Shown here: positions 23,458-34,160 of the stretch, one piece after another
How the letters are laid out: every line of letters starts with the position of its first letter
Position numbering within the stretch: the first letter of the stretch is position 1
Assembly: GCA_037367405.1 (NCBI GenBank)
Contig: JAZKJV010005541.1
Coordinates: forward strand, 62,001-126,000
Direction: 5' to 3'
Source: Ottelia alismoides
Lineage: Eukaryota > Streptophyta > Magnoliopsida > Alismatales > Hydrocharitaceae
DNA length: 64,000 bases
Notes under the pieces: generated by a model
The model's input: the letters and a program-made list of their open reading frames with translations, nothing else
What the model was told of the DNA's origin: nothing
Database searches by the model: none
Position numbers and translations under genes: made by a program

Positions 23458-23651
23458 AAAAATGACGAAGCTTTCTCCCACTATAAGTAGGGTCGGCTAC
23501 ATGAATTCTTGCTCAAATCCATGTTGAAAGATTCAACTATTTTTATGCTGGTTGTCGACTACCTAACGCTACCCCTACAAGGGGGGATTTCAACTCTGGT
23601 CTTTTGGGTGATAGGCACACTGCACTACCACTAGACCATTTCAATGGGCAC
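23458..23651 (-). mobile_element. tRNA-derived SINE with an RTE-type 3' tail
   Basis: On the minus strand the element starts with a tRNA-like head: box A-like TGGTCTAGTGGTAGTGC and box B-like AGAGTTGAAATCC, the two internal RNA polymerase III promoter blocks. Its 3' part reads ATGTAGCCGACCCTACTTA and AGTGGGAGAAAGCTTCGTC, which matches the 3' end of the RTE LINEs in this window. It ends in an A/T run and is flanked by a 15-bp duplication. The layout resembles the plant Au SINE type. It is inserted in RTE copy C, the family that probably mobilises it. Confidence 0.82.
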
Positions 23652-25206
23652 TGCTTCACCAAATAACATTGAGTAAAATTGTGAGCCAAGTCAAACCCCG
23701 TTTACCTAGAACTCTCCAAACTTCTATAGGAATATCATCAGGTCCTACACTTTTCCAATATTTCATAACCTTTAAAGCCTCAACTTTGTATCCAGTTGTA
23801 GCTTGCATGATTCATGTAATATTCACTACTAGCAAGCTCTCCCAAAGTAATCTCATTATTCCATTCCCTAATAAAAATCTTATGGAAATACTGCTTCTAT
23901 CTAGTCTCTATATCCTTTTGAGTAACATGCACATGTCCTCCTCATCCTTGATGCATCTCACTTGGGAAAGATTTTTAATCTTTCTTTCTCTTGCTTTGGC
24001 CAATCTAAATATATCCTTCTGACCCTCCTTCAAGTGAGGCCTTTTGTACAAAACTTCATAAGCTTTCGACTTAGCTTCACTTACAGCCTTCTTTGCTTCG
24101 TTCTTTGCTATTTTGTAGTGTGTGAAAGATTCCTTAGTTGTATCCTTACACATATCTTTAAAGCAAGCTCTTTGAATTTTCAGCTTCTCTTGCACCCGTT
24201 TACTCCACTACAAATCCTCCTTTTTGCTTGAAATTCCTCCCTTAGACTCATTTACCATCTCTTTGGCTACCATTCGGATACAAGATGATACCGCCTCCCA
24301 CATCTCGTTTTCATTTCCATTACAATTCCAAGATAAGTCTTCTAAAACCTTCTCTTTGAAGCTTGATTGCTTCAATTAAAGATTCCACCATTTAGTTCTA
24401 ATGATCTTGCGAACCATCCTCCTCTTTGCCAACCTTTTTATTTGCACATCCATGACTAGTAAGCGATGTTGAGATGTCAAGCTCTCTCATGGGATTACTT
24501 TGCAATATCCACAATGCAACCGATCTCTCCTTATCGCGAAGTAATCTATCTGTGTTTTAGTCGGATCAAATTTATAGGTAATTTAATGCTCCTCCTTATT
24601 GAAAATAATGTTTGCTATGAAAATGTTATAAGCCATTACAAAATCCAAAATGATTTTCCCCTCGTCATTTCTATCCCTGAAGACATTGCCTCCATGAATA
24701 CTAGCATATCCTGAAGCATCCTTTCCACATGTCCATTTAGATCTCCATCTTGGCAAATCATCTCTCTTTGTGTGATTCCTTGCATAATTTTATCCAAATC
24801 CTCCCAAATTTATTGTTTAATTCTTTCCTCTAAACCAACTTGTGGCACATAAACTAAGATTATATTCGCAACTTTTTCTTCCAGCATCAATTTTAGCAAG
24901 ATTATCCGATCCTAAATCTTTCCACCTCAACCACACTATCCTTTAGATCTTTATGTATAACCATTCCAACACAATTTCCACCCCTCTTTACCTAAATACC
25001 ATAATTTAAAGCATGCCTTTTCGATCTCTCTTGATTTATTTCTAACCCATTTGTCTTTTTGAGACACAGTATCTGAATCTTCCTCCTTTCCATTGTATCT
25101 ACTATCTCCATCAATTTGCCAGTCAAAATTAAATATTCCGACCAAATATCCCCACCTTCTTTAGCAACATCTTTTAGACTAAATTCTTTACTCCCATGTG
25201 TTATCA

Positions 25207-25345
25207 TGCAAGAACTCTTGCAAATTTGGACTGCGTCCGGGCGACGATGCTACAGTACTAGCTTATTTACTCGCAAAACTCTTGCAAATTTTGGACTGCG
25301 TCCGGGCGACGATGCTACAATACTAGCTTATTTACTCGCATGCGT
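25207..25345. repeat. Tandem repeat at the 5' end of RTE copy C
   Basis: Two units of about 73 bp each contain CTCTTGCAAATTTGGACTGC (or a near copy), CGTCCGGGCGACGATGCTAC and ACTAGCTTATTTACTCGCA. A third degenerate unit follows near 25361. The position at the start of the LINE suggests promoter or UTR monomers. Confidence 0.65.
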
Positions 25346-25474
25346 TCCTCATGTGAGAACCCTTGCAAATTTTAAACTACATCCATGCAATGATGTAGCG
25401 ACCTTGCCAATTTCTCATTGCATTCGGGAGATGCAACATGTCGCTAGTAGGGCTTGCATCAACGGAATCTAAAT

Positions 25475-25650
25475 GTTTGCTTAAATCCATGTTGAAAAGA
25501 TCCGACTGTCTTGAGGCAAATTCCTAAATAGTATTTCTTAAAACACTATTTAAGAATTTGGCTCCGATTGTTTTACGCTAGCTGTTGGCTACCTAATGCA
25601 ACCTTCCTCGTTTACTCGGGCTTAGTACTAGCCATGGCTGAGTTATATAA
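25475..25650. repeat. SINE-related fragment with an inserted hairpin
   Basis: GCTTAAATCCATGTTGAAA (25478 on) and GCTAGCTGTTGGCTACCTAA (25577 on) match the same two blocks of the SINE at 23458-23651 in the same orientation. Between them lies a near-palindrome in which CTAAATAG faces CTATTTAAG and AAATTC faces GAATTT. A small fold-back insertion in a SINE copy would explain this. Confidence 0.45.
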
Positions 25651-26439
25651 ACATAATATAAAGCTAATATGCAAGATGCATGCCCTTTATGTCTCTAAGT
25701 TTATTTTTCGAGTTTCATTATTTCCTTTCCAATACCTTTGGCTGTCAATAATCAACTGTCGAAAGTCAACATTGACAACATCGATATCTGCGATATAATG
25801 TATATTAGTATGCTAAATACACCTCATTCTTGCATATAGGTGTACGTTTCTATGTTATTTATTGTTTGAAGAACTAAGATGATCTTAATTTACGAGAAAA
25901 TTGTTTTTGCACCATTTCCAAGATTTCCACCGATATCATCGATATATCCTGATATATCCTCGACATATCCATTTTCGGGCCGATCGATATTATATTGATA
26001 TCGATATTTTGAACCTTGCTAGATACTTGGTTTGCAATTCCTTTATTTATTACATTGTCTATTTCTTAACCTCATTATTCTCATTGCATAATTATATTTG
26101 AGACTTTATAGTTTGTTGTAATCTTCACTTTACTGATGTACTGTATCACTTGGTGTTTGATCCAAGGTGTATAAAGAGCTTGGTATTTTTATCCAAGTTG
26201 TGAGAAAGTCTTTAGTATGTGATCCAAAGCACTTGTAAGCAGTTGAGTTATCCGTTGAGAAATAATTCAAGATAGTGGAATAGTTGATCGATTTAGTTAA
26301 TCGGAAATCCTAAGTCAGGGGATTTAGGTTATGGTTTTGACTTAATGGAGTATTCACGCTAAAAGATCCATGGTGGTTATTATCTATGATATTTGTTTTT
26401 TGCCGTAACTATTTTGTTTAATGTTAGAGGAACTCGCAT

Positions 26440-27264
26440 TTAATATCAGAGGTTAGTTCATGCGTAGGAAATAACTGAAATCCATGCATATGGCTTCCTG
26501 CACCAACTCCATTGAAGGACATTCTGCAACAAGAACTCCATTGTTTGATGTTACTAAAATTTCTCATTGGAAGATCCACATGTCGATTTATTTAGATTGC
26601 ATGTGATACAAAATATAGGATATTATCGAAAACAAGTACCAAAAGACGCAAAAGAAAGGAGTTGCCTTCACTAACAAAGAAAAGAAGAATACAACAAACA
26701 ACTCAAAGTTGATGAACAGTGAACAATTTATTCTACATATCGAGCATGGGAGAATTCAACAAAGTATCCTCTTACAGATCTGCTTATGAAATTTAGAACA
26801 TCCTCACCGTGACATACGAATGTACATCAAAAATAAAAGAAAGTGAAATTAGTTTATTGCAACAAAGGTACGGTCTTTTCAGGATGGAAAAGGAGAAAGG
26901 ATCAAGAAGGATGTGTACCCGCTTTCACGCAAATTGTGAACTCACTTCAAAATTTGGTTGTGGAGATAGAGGAAGCCTTACTCGTTAAAAAGCTCCTTAG
27001 ACTTACTACCGAGTGGAGGACCGCAATCACAAATGATCAAAGAAGCAATTGATACAAATATACTTCCTTTAGATGAGTTAATAGGAAGGCTTCTTGTCTA
27101 TGAATGCAAGGACCAAAAAATGGAAGCTATTACATATTCAAAGGATCTAGCAACTACAACCTCTGATGAAAATAAAGATGAAGAAATGCTTTCATCTCGC
27201 TTCAATTCAAGAATTTTTGAAGAGGCAACAAGAGTTGAAGAAAAAAGAAAGGATGTAGAAATAT
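26440..27264 (+). pseudogene. copia gag remnant after a primer site
   Basis: AATATCAGAGG near 26441 resembles the TGGTATCAGAGG primer site. Downstream, in shifting frames, are PLFDVTKISHWKIHMSIYL (the LF-G-NY--WK motif of copia Gag), then AITNDQRSN and IKEAIDTNILPLDELIGRLL, which matches the Gag helix that usually ends with E-LIG-L--YE. The reading frame is broken several times. No protease, integrase or RT follows, because the element is cut by the hAT-type sequence at 27265. Confidence 0.75.
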
Positions 27265-27630
27265 CATAGAACTATATCGATATCATATCTATCTGTCCGG
27301 AAAAGGATATATCGGGATATATCGTTGATATGTCGAAGATATCAGTAGAAATGTCGGGAATGGCTCAAAAATGATTTTTTGCTGTTTTTTTTCCAGAAAT
27401 TAAGATCATCCAAGATATTAAAACAACAAATTACCAATAAATACACACTTATATCACACATATAGGACATTTATACCCCATATATTGCACATACATGTCA
27501 TTTCGTACATATCGATGTTAATGTTGATTCCTGACTTATAGATATTGGAAATGGAGTTCGTCCAAGTTCTTAGAACACTAAAAAACTTACAAATATACTC
27601 TTAAATCACACATATCGATCATATATGACT
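27265..27630. mobile_element. Left part of an AT-rich hAT-like element
   Basis: It begins CATAGAACTATATCGATATC, close to the CAAGGTTTAAAATATCG terminus of this family, and continues with blocks shared with 31005-31695 and 38078-38848 (for example AAATTAAGATCATCCAAGAT and TACACACTTATATCACACAT). It is non-coding and is cut at 27630 by hAT element 1. Confidence 0.6.
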
Positions 27631-28029
27631 AAGGTTTGAAAAAACAAAAAGCGGAACGAAGTGATTACCCTGGAATCGAGGCGAGGCGTCGCCTCAAGGC
27701 AGTCGAGACGTAAGCCTCAGTTTACCACCCAAAATATGTAAATTAATAAAGAATATTGCAATAATATTTGTAAGACAATGTTATCTAATAAATTTCCAAT
27801 GTTCTAAAGCAATTAAAGCATATTTCAAGTAACTTCTCAAAATCAATGATAACAAACATCGTTGCTACACTGTCTGCGTTAATGTAAAAGTCTAAAAGTT
27901 CAAGACAAAAGATTAAAATGGTTAGAAAACATGATATAAGTTCAAATATTCTACTTCTAACTCATCTCCAATAGTTCAAAAAAAACCCAAAGGAGTACTA
28001 GAGAGGTAGCTTCGCCATATCCTAAAATA

Positions 28030-28620
28030 CTAATCAAGGTTGTGAGCGTTCTGGAGGCTCTTGCTCATTGGCATTGGCTCCAACTGCAATGCATGCAAAA
28101 AGATCATCATATGAAGAACTGCTGCTTATTGGATCATCCAATGAGTCATCCATGTAATTCAACATTGCTTCATCTTCTCCTTCGTCACTAACTTCGTCAT
28201 CCTGAAACTCCCCATTAACGTCCACCACTGCTTTATCTAAATTAGATAATACCAATGTTACTTAACTTACCTTTGTTGTGTTTAAAATAACTTAGTATCT
28301 TCAAGAATCATAATAATAATAAGCCATTACCTTTGTCTTTCCTCCTCTTCTAACATGAATTGCTCTGTCCATCAGCCTCATCCCCGACTTCACAACATCA
28401 ACTTGTAATTGGAGGCATTGTATGTAATAACCTGCATATCATTTTCTTCACCGACCTTCTCAACAATCTCATCCAACAGGTAATAGCAAGGTCGCATTCT
28501 TCACTTTCTCGGATGCGTCTACGGACTTCAAAAACCAAGTGCTTTTGGATTGTTCACCAAGAAGTTGATTAAAGAACGATCTTTTACGTTTGTCCTACCA
28601 TCTGACATTATGCTGCAGCT
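28030..28620 (-). pseudogene. hAT transposase 1, C-terminal half
   Basis: On the minus strand the first bases continue the interrupted gene: SIMSDGRTNVKDRSLINFLV, the D-x-W-TD-type motif before the catalytic core (W replaced by R here). KSVDAS and then VEKVGEENDMQVITYNASNY follow. The region before the acidic tail (28034-28255, DDEVSDEGEDEAML) is missing most of the hAT core and the dimerisation domain, so an internal deletion is likely. The N-terminal half is at 43129-43877. Confidence 0.8.
28613..28620. repeat. 8-bp target duplication of hAT element 2 (left)
   Basis: CTGCAGCT here and CTGCAGTT at 43129-43136 match at 7 of 8 bases. Joining the two flanks restores the hAT 1 reading across its CS-x-MSDG motif, which supports this as the real insertion point. 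Confidence 0.8.
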
Positions 28621-28639
28621 ATTGTTATTAAGGCGGCAA

Positions 28640-28860
28640 GGCGACAAGGCGTTACACCTGGGCGCTTGTACGCCTAGGCGCGCTTAGTCATACCTAGGAG
28701 TGGCTAGGTGTTTTCCAAAATGTGTCGTACGTATCGCATTTGAGACATGCGACATATAATTATTTAAAGTAAATGGATTCGTATGTTTCAAATGCGACAT
28801 CATTTTTTTAAGCGCATGTCGCATTTTTGAGATGAGACATCAGTTAATATATTTTTTTAA
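28640..28860. repeat. Left subterminal repeats of hAT element 2
   Basis: GGCG/CGCC words are followed by several copies, in both orientations, of ATGCGACAT or ATTTGAGACATG. Clusters like these beside hAT ends are usually transposase binding sites. Confidence 0.5.
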
Positions 28861-29144
28861 ATTTTTTTTACAGTAGGTATGTGATTTATTTATCTGGTTA
28901 CAACTTTTGCATTTATAAATACATAGTAACTAGAGTGTTGGAGTAATAAATGTCATTTAACCAAACATTAGTGATTAATCACTAGAATGAAGAATCACAA
29001 CACAAAAAGGAACCAGAACATAGATAATTACACAAGCTATCCAGTTAGTAGTTACAACAAAAAAAGGAGGGAAATGTAGTAAAAATATAGACAAATTGTT
29101 AGGCATAACACAACATTTCAAAGACTGAAGGACAATAATCTAAT

Positions 29145-31004
29145 GCTTCAATCATCATCATCACACATGTTAGTTTCTTCTTCATGTCCTTCATCTTGCT
29201 CTTGGTCATCATCATTTAGATCCATCCAATCATCTTCCTCGTCTTCTTCCTCCTCATCGTCCGGGACATGAGGAGGTACATATTGTCACCTAATCACATG
29301 TGCACGACGAGTACCACGACGACTACGGCCACGGAGACCACCACGTGCTGAAATGCTTGGTTGTGCTTGTGGTTGACTCCTAGGATGAGAACCTTCACAT
29401 GCTTGAGAAGCACATAATGCCTCATCAATGACCCTCAGTGTAAGCCCCTGCACGACCTCTGGTTCCACGTAAAGACCTGTCATCCATTCACTCGACCAAT
29501 CTAACTCTGAAAGAGCAATTGGATCAAAATCTTTTGCTATATTCCCCCAGCCTCCTATTTTTGAATCTCTCCTCAAGTTGTTTGTTTTTTAGATGTAAAC
29601 AAGCTTGGAAAATCTATCAACCTCCAACTTATTCCTCCTCTTTGCGTGGATATGCACATTCATTCAATTATTATATAAATTTACAAGTATAAAGTTGGCA
29701 TTTATATTTGTAAATTTAAGTGTTTTTGATACATACGAAGTCAAAAGCACTCCAATTGCGTTCACAAGCGGAAGATGTGCAACATAGTCCCAAAATACGC
29801 TTTGCCACCCGATTCAGACTTCAGAGCGGGGGTGAGACTTCCATAAGTATCCCACCATTCCACTACACAATAAGTCTATAGTGTAAACACATCTTCCCAT
29901 TAAATCATTCAATATAAATAATGAAATATAACTTACATGGAGGTTTTTTCCCCTTTGTTTAATAGCAATTATCTTGCCAAACTTAAACATACCACGAGCT
30001 CCTTTGTAGACCTCCATTTCAGAGCATACCACATCTTGTTGATCGGGATCATCAACCATCCTCTCAAGGCAAAATATGAAATCACCTTCATACCTTCCCA
30101 TCAGTGCTTCATTGTTGTTCTTCACTTTATAATAAAATGCAGGATTCAAGAAACATCCTGCACCATACAGAGGGCGACCCATCTGATTATCCCAACGAGA
30201 ATCAATAATTTGTAGAATAGGCATGTAATCTGTTTCCCTCCTGCCAAAGTTTTCAATAATCATTTCCTTTGCAGTGTCAAATGCTCTAGCAATGTAGCTC
30301 ATGGGTGACTTCTCATCAGCACACAGTAATGATGGGTTGCACAACTCTAAGGTAATCTTCAATTTTTTCCCAAAAAGCATTCACCATCACAGTTTTATAG
30401 ACATATTTCCCATCACGTGTCTTCGACCAAGAATTAGTGTTCCACACCTCAGGAATAAATAAAGACGCCAACGCTTTCCTTTGCTTTAGGAAAATAGTAA
30501 GGGTCAAGTAGTTGGTAGCAAAGCGGGTAACTCCGCTTCTAGACAACTCTTGGTGATCCTCACTGAACTGTAGAAATGCATCGTGCAATCGAATATGCTG
30601 GTAAATATACGTTATTACTTTTCTGGCCCTCTTGATAACTCCTGCAAATTTCTGTAACTTGGAAATATCCTCAAGCATCAAATCCAGCAGTGTGCAGCAC
30701 ATGGAGTCTAAAAGAGGTTTTTCATCTTCTCCATCAGTAACTTTCCTGCGAAAACAAAATTGCTTGCATTGTTGGTGACAACTTGTACAACGTTCTCCTC
30801 ACCCACCATCTCCACAGCCTTGTCTATCAATTTGAACACATATTCCCTAGTGTGCACATCGGATGTTGCATTCTTTGCATAAATAAAAATGACCCTTCTG
30901 GAGAATTAAAAAGGAAGTTTATCAAACTTCGTTGTTGTTTATCAGTCCATGCATCACACATAATCGTGCATCCATATGTCCTCCAATGGCTTTCATGCTT
31001 CACC
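29145..31004 (-). pseudogene. hAT transposase 2, core and C-terminal half
   Basis: Starting at 31004 on the minus strand: HWRTYGCTIMCDAWTDKQQ, SLINFLFNSPEG, FKLIDKAVEMVGEENVVQVV, then CCTLLDLMLEDISKLQ (frame 30316-30702), MLFGKKLKITLELCNPSLL, DYMPILQIIDSRWDNQM and GAGCFLNPAFYY (29814-30380). The dimerisation domain follows, with WDTYGSLTPAL and, after a gap, ERNWSAFDF and HAKRRNKLEVDRFSKL. The tail continues past a TGA at about 29287 into an acidic stretch (DDEEEEDEEDDW) to about 29145. Small frameshifts are present. It was a complete BED-hAT enzyme before disruption. Confidence 0.88.
30997..31004. repeat. 8-bp target duplication GCTTCACC (left)
   Basis: Repeated exactly at 41849-41856. It flanks the AT-rich element inserted in transposase gene 2. 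Confidence 0.92.
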
Positions 31005-31690
31005 CATGGAAGGACGTATCGATATCGATATCGTTTCGATCCGCTCGGAAATGGATATACCGACGATATATCGACGATATCGGTGGAAATGTCGAAAATG
31101 ACTCAAAAAAGCCATTTTTGACATTTTTTCAGAAATTAAGATCATCCAAGATATTAGAACAACAAATAACCTACAAATACACACTTATATCACACATATC
31201 GGTCATTTATAGATCATATATCGCACATATCGATCATCATATCGAACGTATCACTGTTAATGTTTATTCCTGACTTTTAGATATTGGAAATGGATTCCAT
31301 TCAAGTTCTTATAACATTAAATAACTTACAAATATAGACTTAGATGACACATATAGATCATTGGTGAAGACTATGATCCTTATATTGCACATATCGATCA
31401 TATCGAAATATCGTTGGTACTGTTAGTTGTTGACCTATATATATTGAAAATGAAGTTCATCCACGTTCTTAGATCACTAAATAGCTTACAAATATACTCA
31501 TTACACATATCGATCAATCTATGAAGCTTATATCGCATATATCGATCATTTTGAACATATCGATATTAATGTTTGATTCTTGACTTATAGATATTTTGTT
31601 TTTGAAGAATTGACTTATAGATATTGGAAATCGATTTCATTCAAGTCTTACAACATGAATAACTTGTAAACATACACCAAGTTGAAGAAC

Positions 31691-31695
31691 CATTG
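31691..31695. repeat. Target duplication CATTG of the gypsy element (left)
   Basis: CATTG recurs at 41372-41376. The related element at 40300-40330 shows the same site uninterrupted (GAAGAACCATTGTATGCACC), which independently confirms the insertion point. Confidence 0.95.
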
Positions 31696-32897
31696 TGATG
31701 CAACCTATGGGGCGTTGTCAAACGCGGACTAAGTTGCAAGCTTAAGTTAGAACTAATTGCCTAAATGATTGAAACAAGTAAAATGGTATGCAATATGCCA
31801 CGCTAGAGACCGAGTTGTAACGAAATAAAACTTTGATGATGACAAATGATGAAACCGTAACAAAATTCAGCAAACAATGGACCGCCAAAACACTCGTGTT
31901 CCAGCACGGATTTCACCACAATCTTAGGGCAAATCAACTAGTTAATGACTAGTGGAAATAAACAACGATGTTGCAGTCTTAGAACCTAAATAAATCACCA
32001 AACTAAACAGCAACACAACAGTCCACACAACTAAAATTATGTGGCGAAATAATTGGTAGAATCAGCTCTCATACCACAACCAACAAGGGGGGAGAACACA
32101 AGCTTCAGATCTAGCCAAAGGCGAAGGCGGCGGGCTGGTCACAACGGCGTTCTAGCAGCTTCAGGGGCGCGAGGGGACGGCTGGTTCACGGCGGCTTCGA
32201 TAACGGCTGGCGGTGGCCGGGAGGTTGGAGGGTGGCTGCTGGGCGTCGTCAAAGGGTAGGGAGAGAGGGCGGTGAGGGAGAAGGGGGAAGGGGGGGTGCG
32301 AAGGCGAGGAGTGGGTGTACGTGGGGATGGAGACGACGAGGGGAGGCGGAGGCGCAGTAACTTGCGCGTGCAGGGGATGCGGGCCCGTGATGGCGAGGGC
32401 AATTAGCGGAGGAGACGGGGGCGCGTGTGTTGGCGCAGGTGAGGCCGGCGAGTGCGGGGGAGGTGTGGAGAGGGGGGTGGCGGAGGGGGTGGGTTCGAAG
32501 AGGGTGAAGGCGGCGGCGAGGTGGCGGGTTGGCCAGTGGGGAAGAAGAGGCGCGGGTGGAAAGAGGGGGAAAGGAAGCGACGTCGGGGAAATTAGGGTAC
32601 GGGGGAAAGAGAGGGCGAGAGAGAGAGAGAGAGGGAGAGAGAGAGAGAATAAGTAAGGGAAAATAAATTTCATTCAAAAACTAATCCTCAACCCTAATCC
32701 AAGGGGTGCCTTTATAGAGGCTAATTCTCCCCCAAACAAGCAACATATTCCCTAAAAATAGAAAAACGATAAGATGATAAGGCCTTGTATAATGAGCCTT
32801 TTACATAAATAAAAATAAATAAAACAAATGTTCGACTAAAATTAAATAAAACAAATGTTCACAAAAAAAGTTGATCACGCGGTATCATGCTGCATCA
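31696..32897 (-). repeat. 3' LTR of the gypsy element
   Basis: 1,202 bp with TG...CA ends. It holds a GC-rich tract (32080-32560) and a (GA)n microsatellite near 32610-32648. A pyrimidine-rich run on the plus strand (ACCCCCCCTGCTGAG, 32898 on) is the polypurine tract of the element strand. Confidence 0.9.
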
Positions 32898-33360
32898 ACC
32901 CCCCCTGCTGAGAAGAATCTCGCTCCGTCGAGATGGCATCGTGGTAATTCTGAAGTATATCGGGGTGGAGTTGTTGGAGTTCATCCTCGTCAATCCAGGT
33001 GCAATCTGTAAGAGGTCGTCCCTTCCATTTGACTAGATAGCGACGGAAGAGACCACGTCTAGTCGTCATATCTCGGATGTCGGCAATATCTTCAATCTGA
33101 TCGGCATCAGTCGCGGCTGGTGGTTGGTGCGTATCATCAGCGGGAACTGCTGGCGTGGTGGCATCTGCCTGTTCATCACCATGATATAAGAAGAGATCTG
33201 ATACATTAAAGACTGGCGATGTCTGGACGTCTGGCGGCAGATCAAGTAAGTAAGCATTGGACCCAATCTTCTTGAGGATTCGGAATGGACCAATCTTTCG
33301 TACACTCAATTTTTGGTGGACTCTCAAAGGAAACCTCTCTTTTTTTAGGTGGACCATCAC
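32875..33360 (-). CDS. gypsy integrase C-terminus and chromodomain
   Basis: The frame opens with MVHLKKERFPLRVHQKLSVR and GPFRILKKIGSNAYLLDLP, the GPF/Y module after plant gypsy integrases. It ends in a chromodomain-like segment: RRYLVKWKGRPLTDCTWIDE. Chromodomains of this type direct integration to particular chromatin. Upstream, two small indels near 33360-33390 separate it from the rest of integrase. Confidence 0.88.
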   Translation of the reverse strand: MMVHLKKERFPLRVHQKLSVRKIGPFRILKKIGSNAYLLDLPPDVQTSPVFNVSDLFLYHGDEQADATTPAVPADDTHQPPAATDADQIEDIADIRDMTTRRGLFRRYLVKWKGRPLTDCTWIDEDELQQLHPDILQNYHDAISTERDSSQQGGLMQHDTA

Positions 33361-34160
33361 TAATTCTCCAACTCTGAACTCGCTCTCTCTACGATGGAGT
33401 TGGCTTGGGCTTGGTATTTCTGGGTCATGGTTTGAAGTTTGGCTCGGATTTCGGTATGGATATGGGTTAGGTGTTCGACCAGATCTTCAGCAGCTGCACT
33501 ACTTCTCCCTTGCATGGTTGTGGGTTTTAGGTCTAGAAATTGGGTAAGTGGAAAGCCGTACACACTCTCAAATGGCGATTTTCCGGTGGACCTATTGGTG
33601 GAACTGTTATACGCGAATTCGACTTGGGGAAGAATTAGATCCTATTTGGACGGAGAGTCCCCTGCAAGACATCGCAATAAATTTCCTAATGATCTGTTAA
33701 CTACTTCGGTTTGCCCATCTGTTTGTGGATGATAAGCAGTGCTGTATTGCAAACGAGTACCAAGACGAGACCAAAGCGTGCGCCAAAAATGACTCAAAAA
33801 CCTGGTATCACGATCCGAAGTGAAAGAACGAGGAACACCATGCAATCGAACGACATCACGAAAAAACAAATCAGCGACATGAGATGCATCTGAGGTTTTT
33901 TTACATGCAATGAAATGTGCCATTTTAGAAAATCTGTCCAGAACCACAAAAATAGAGTCAACTTTTCGTACCGTGAGGGGTAAGCCTAGCACAAAATCCA
34001 TAGTGATGTCTTCCCAGGGTCGCAGAGGAATTGGCAGGGTGTATACAACCCAGTATTCTGCCTATTGCCTTTGAATCTCTGACATGTTTGGCATTTTTGT
34101 ACAAACTTTGTAACATCCTTTCGCAGTTGCGGCCAATAAAATCGCTCTTGGAGAAGAGTC
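33360..34160 (-). pseudogene. gypsy integrase core, interrupted
   Basis: [20 protein letters not shown] begins the core with the first catalytic aspartate (MDFVLGLP). [12 protein letters not shown] supplies the second, and [16 protein letters not shown] supplies the glutamate region. At about 33642 the usual tryptophan codon has become TAG (K-stop-DLILP, where KQWD is expected), and the frame resumes with YGFPLTQFLDL. The family enzyme inserts retrotransposon cDNA into DNA. This copy cannot make it intact. Confidence 0.87.

Larger units (their letters stand above)
22134..25480 (-). mobile_element. Near full-length RTE-clade LINE (copy C)
   Basis: The 3' tail is at 22134-22175 (AACAACAACAAAGCCTTTT then a GTCGGCTACATGG phrase). 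Moving right on the minus strand: the post-RT region YMQCAFDGNNGGG (22595-22846), the RT finger with MIFIDLEKACDSVLREILW (23037-23234, where the family has F-DLEKAYD), the linker KDIFRLAKARERKIKNLSQV (23908-24195), and the endonuclease start with LTGKLMEIVDTMERRKI (24992-25207). All are broken by stops and frameshifts. A SINE is inserted at 23458-23651. The family encodes one endonuclease/RT protein; this copy is dead. Confidence 0.88.
21205..26018. mobile_element. AT-rich hAT-like element with nested RTE and SINE
   Basis: Both flanks are rich in GATATCGATAT and ATATATCGATA words. The right end reads ATTTTGAACCTTG at 26018, the complement of the CAAGGTTTAAAATATCG terminus seen at 48704. Another such end (ATTCAACCTTG) lies at about 21449, so two related copies may be joined here. 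There is no transposase. Terminal CAAGG with subterminal ATCGAT repeats suggests the hAT superfamily. Element limits on the left are approximate. Confidence 0.5.

Noticed and set aside
31005..31260. CGATATATCG arrays taken as a satellite
   Set aside because: The words are irregular and confined to elements with defined ends and 8-bp duplications, so they are subterminal repeats of transposons.
32161..32677. Proline-rich 142- to 170-codon frames, repeated at 40.9-41.1 kb
   Set aside because: They lie in the two LTRs of the gypsy element and come from the GC-rich and (GA)n tracts.
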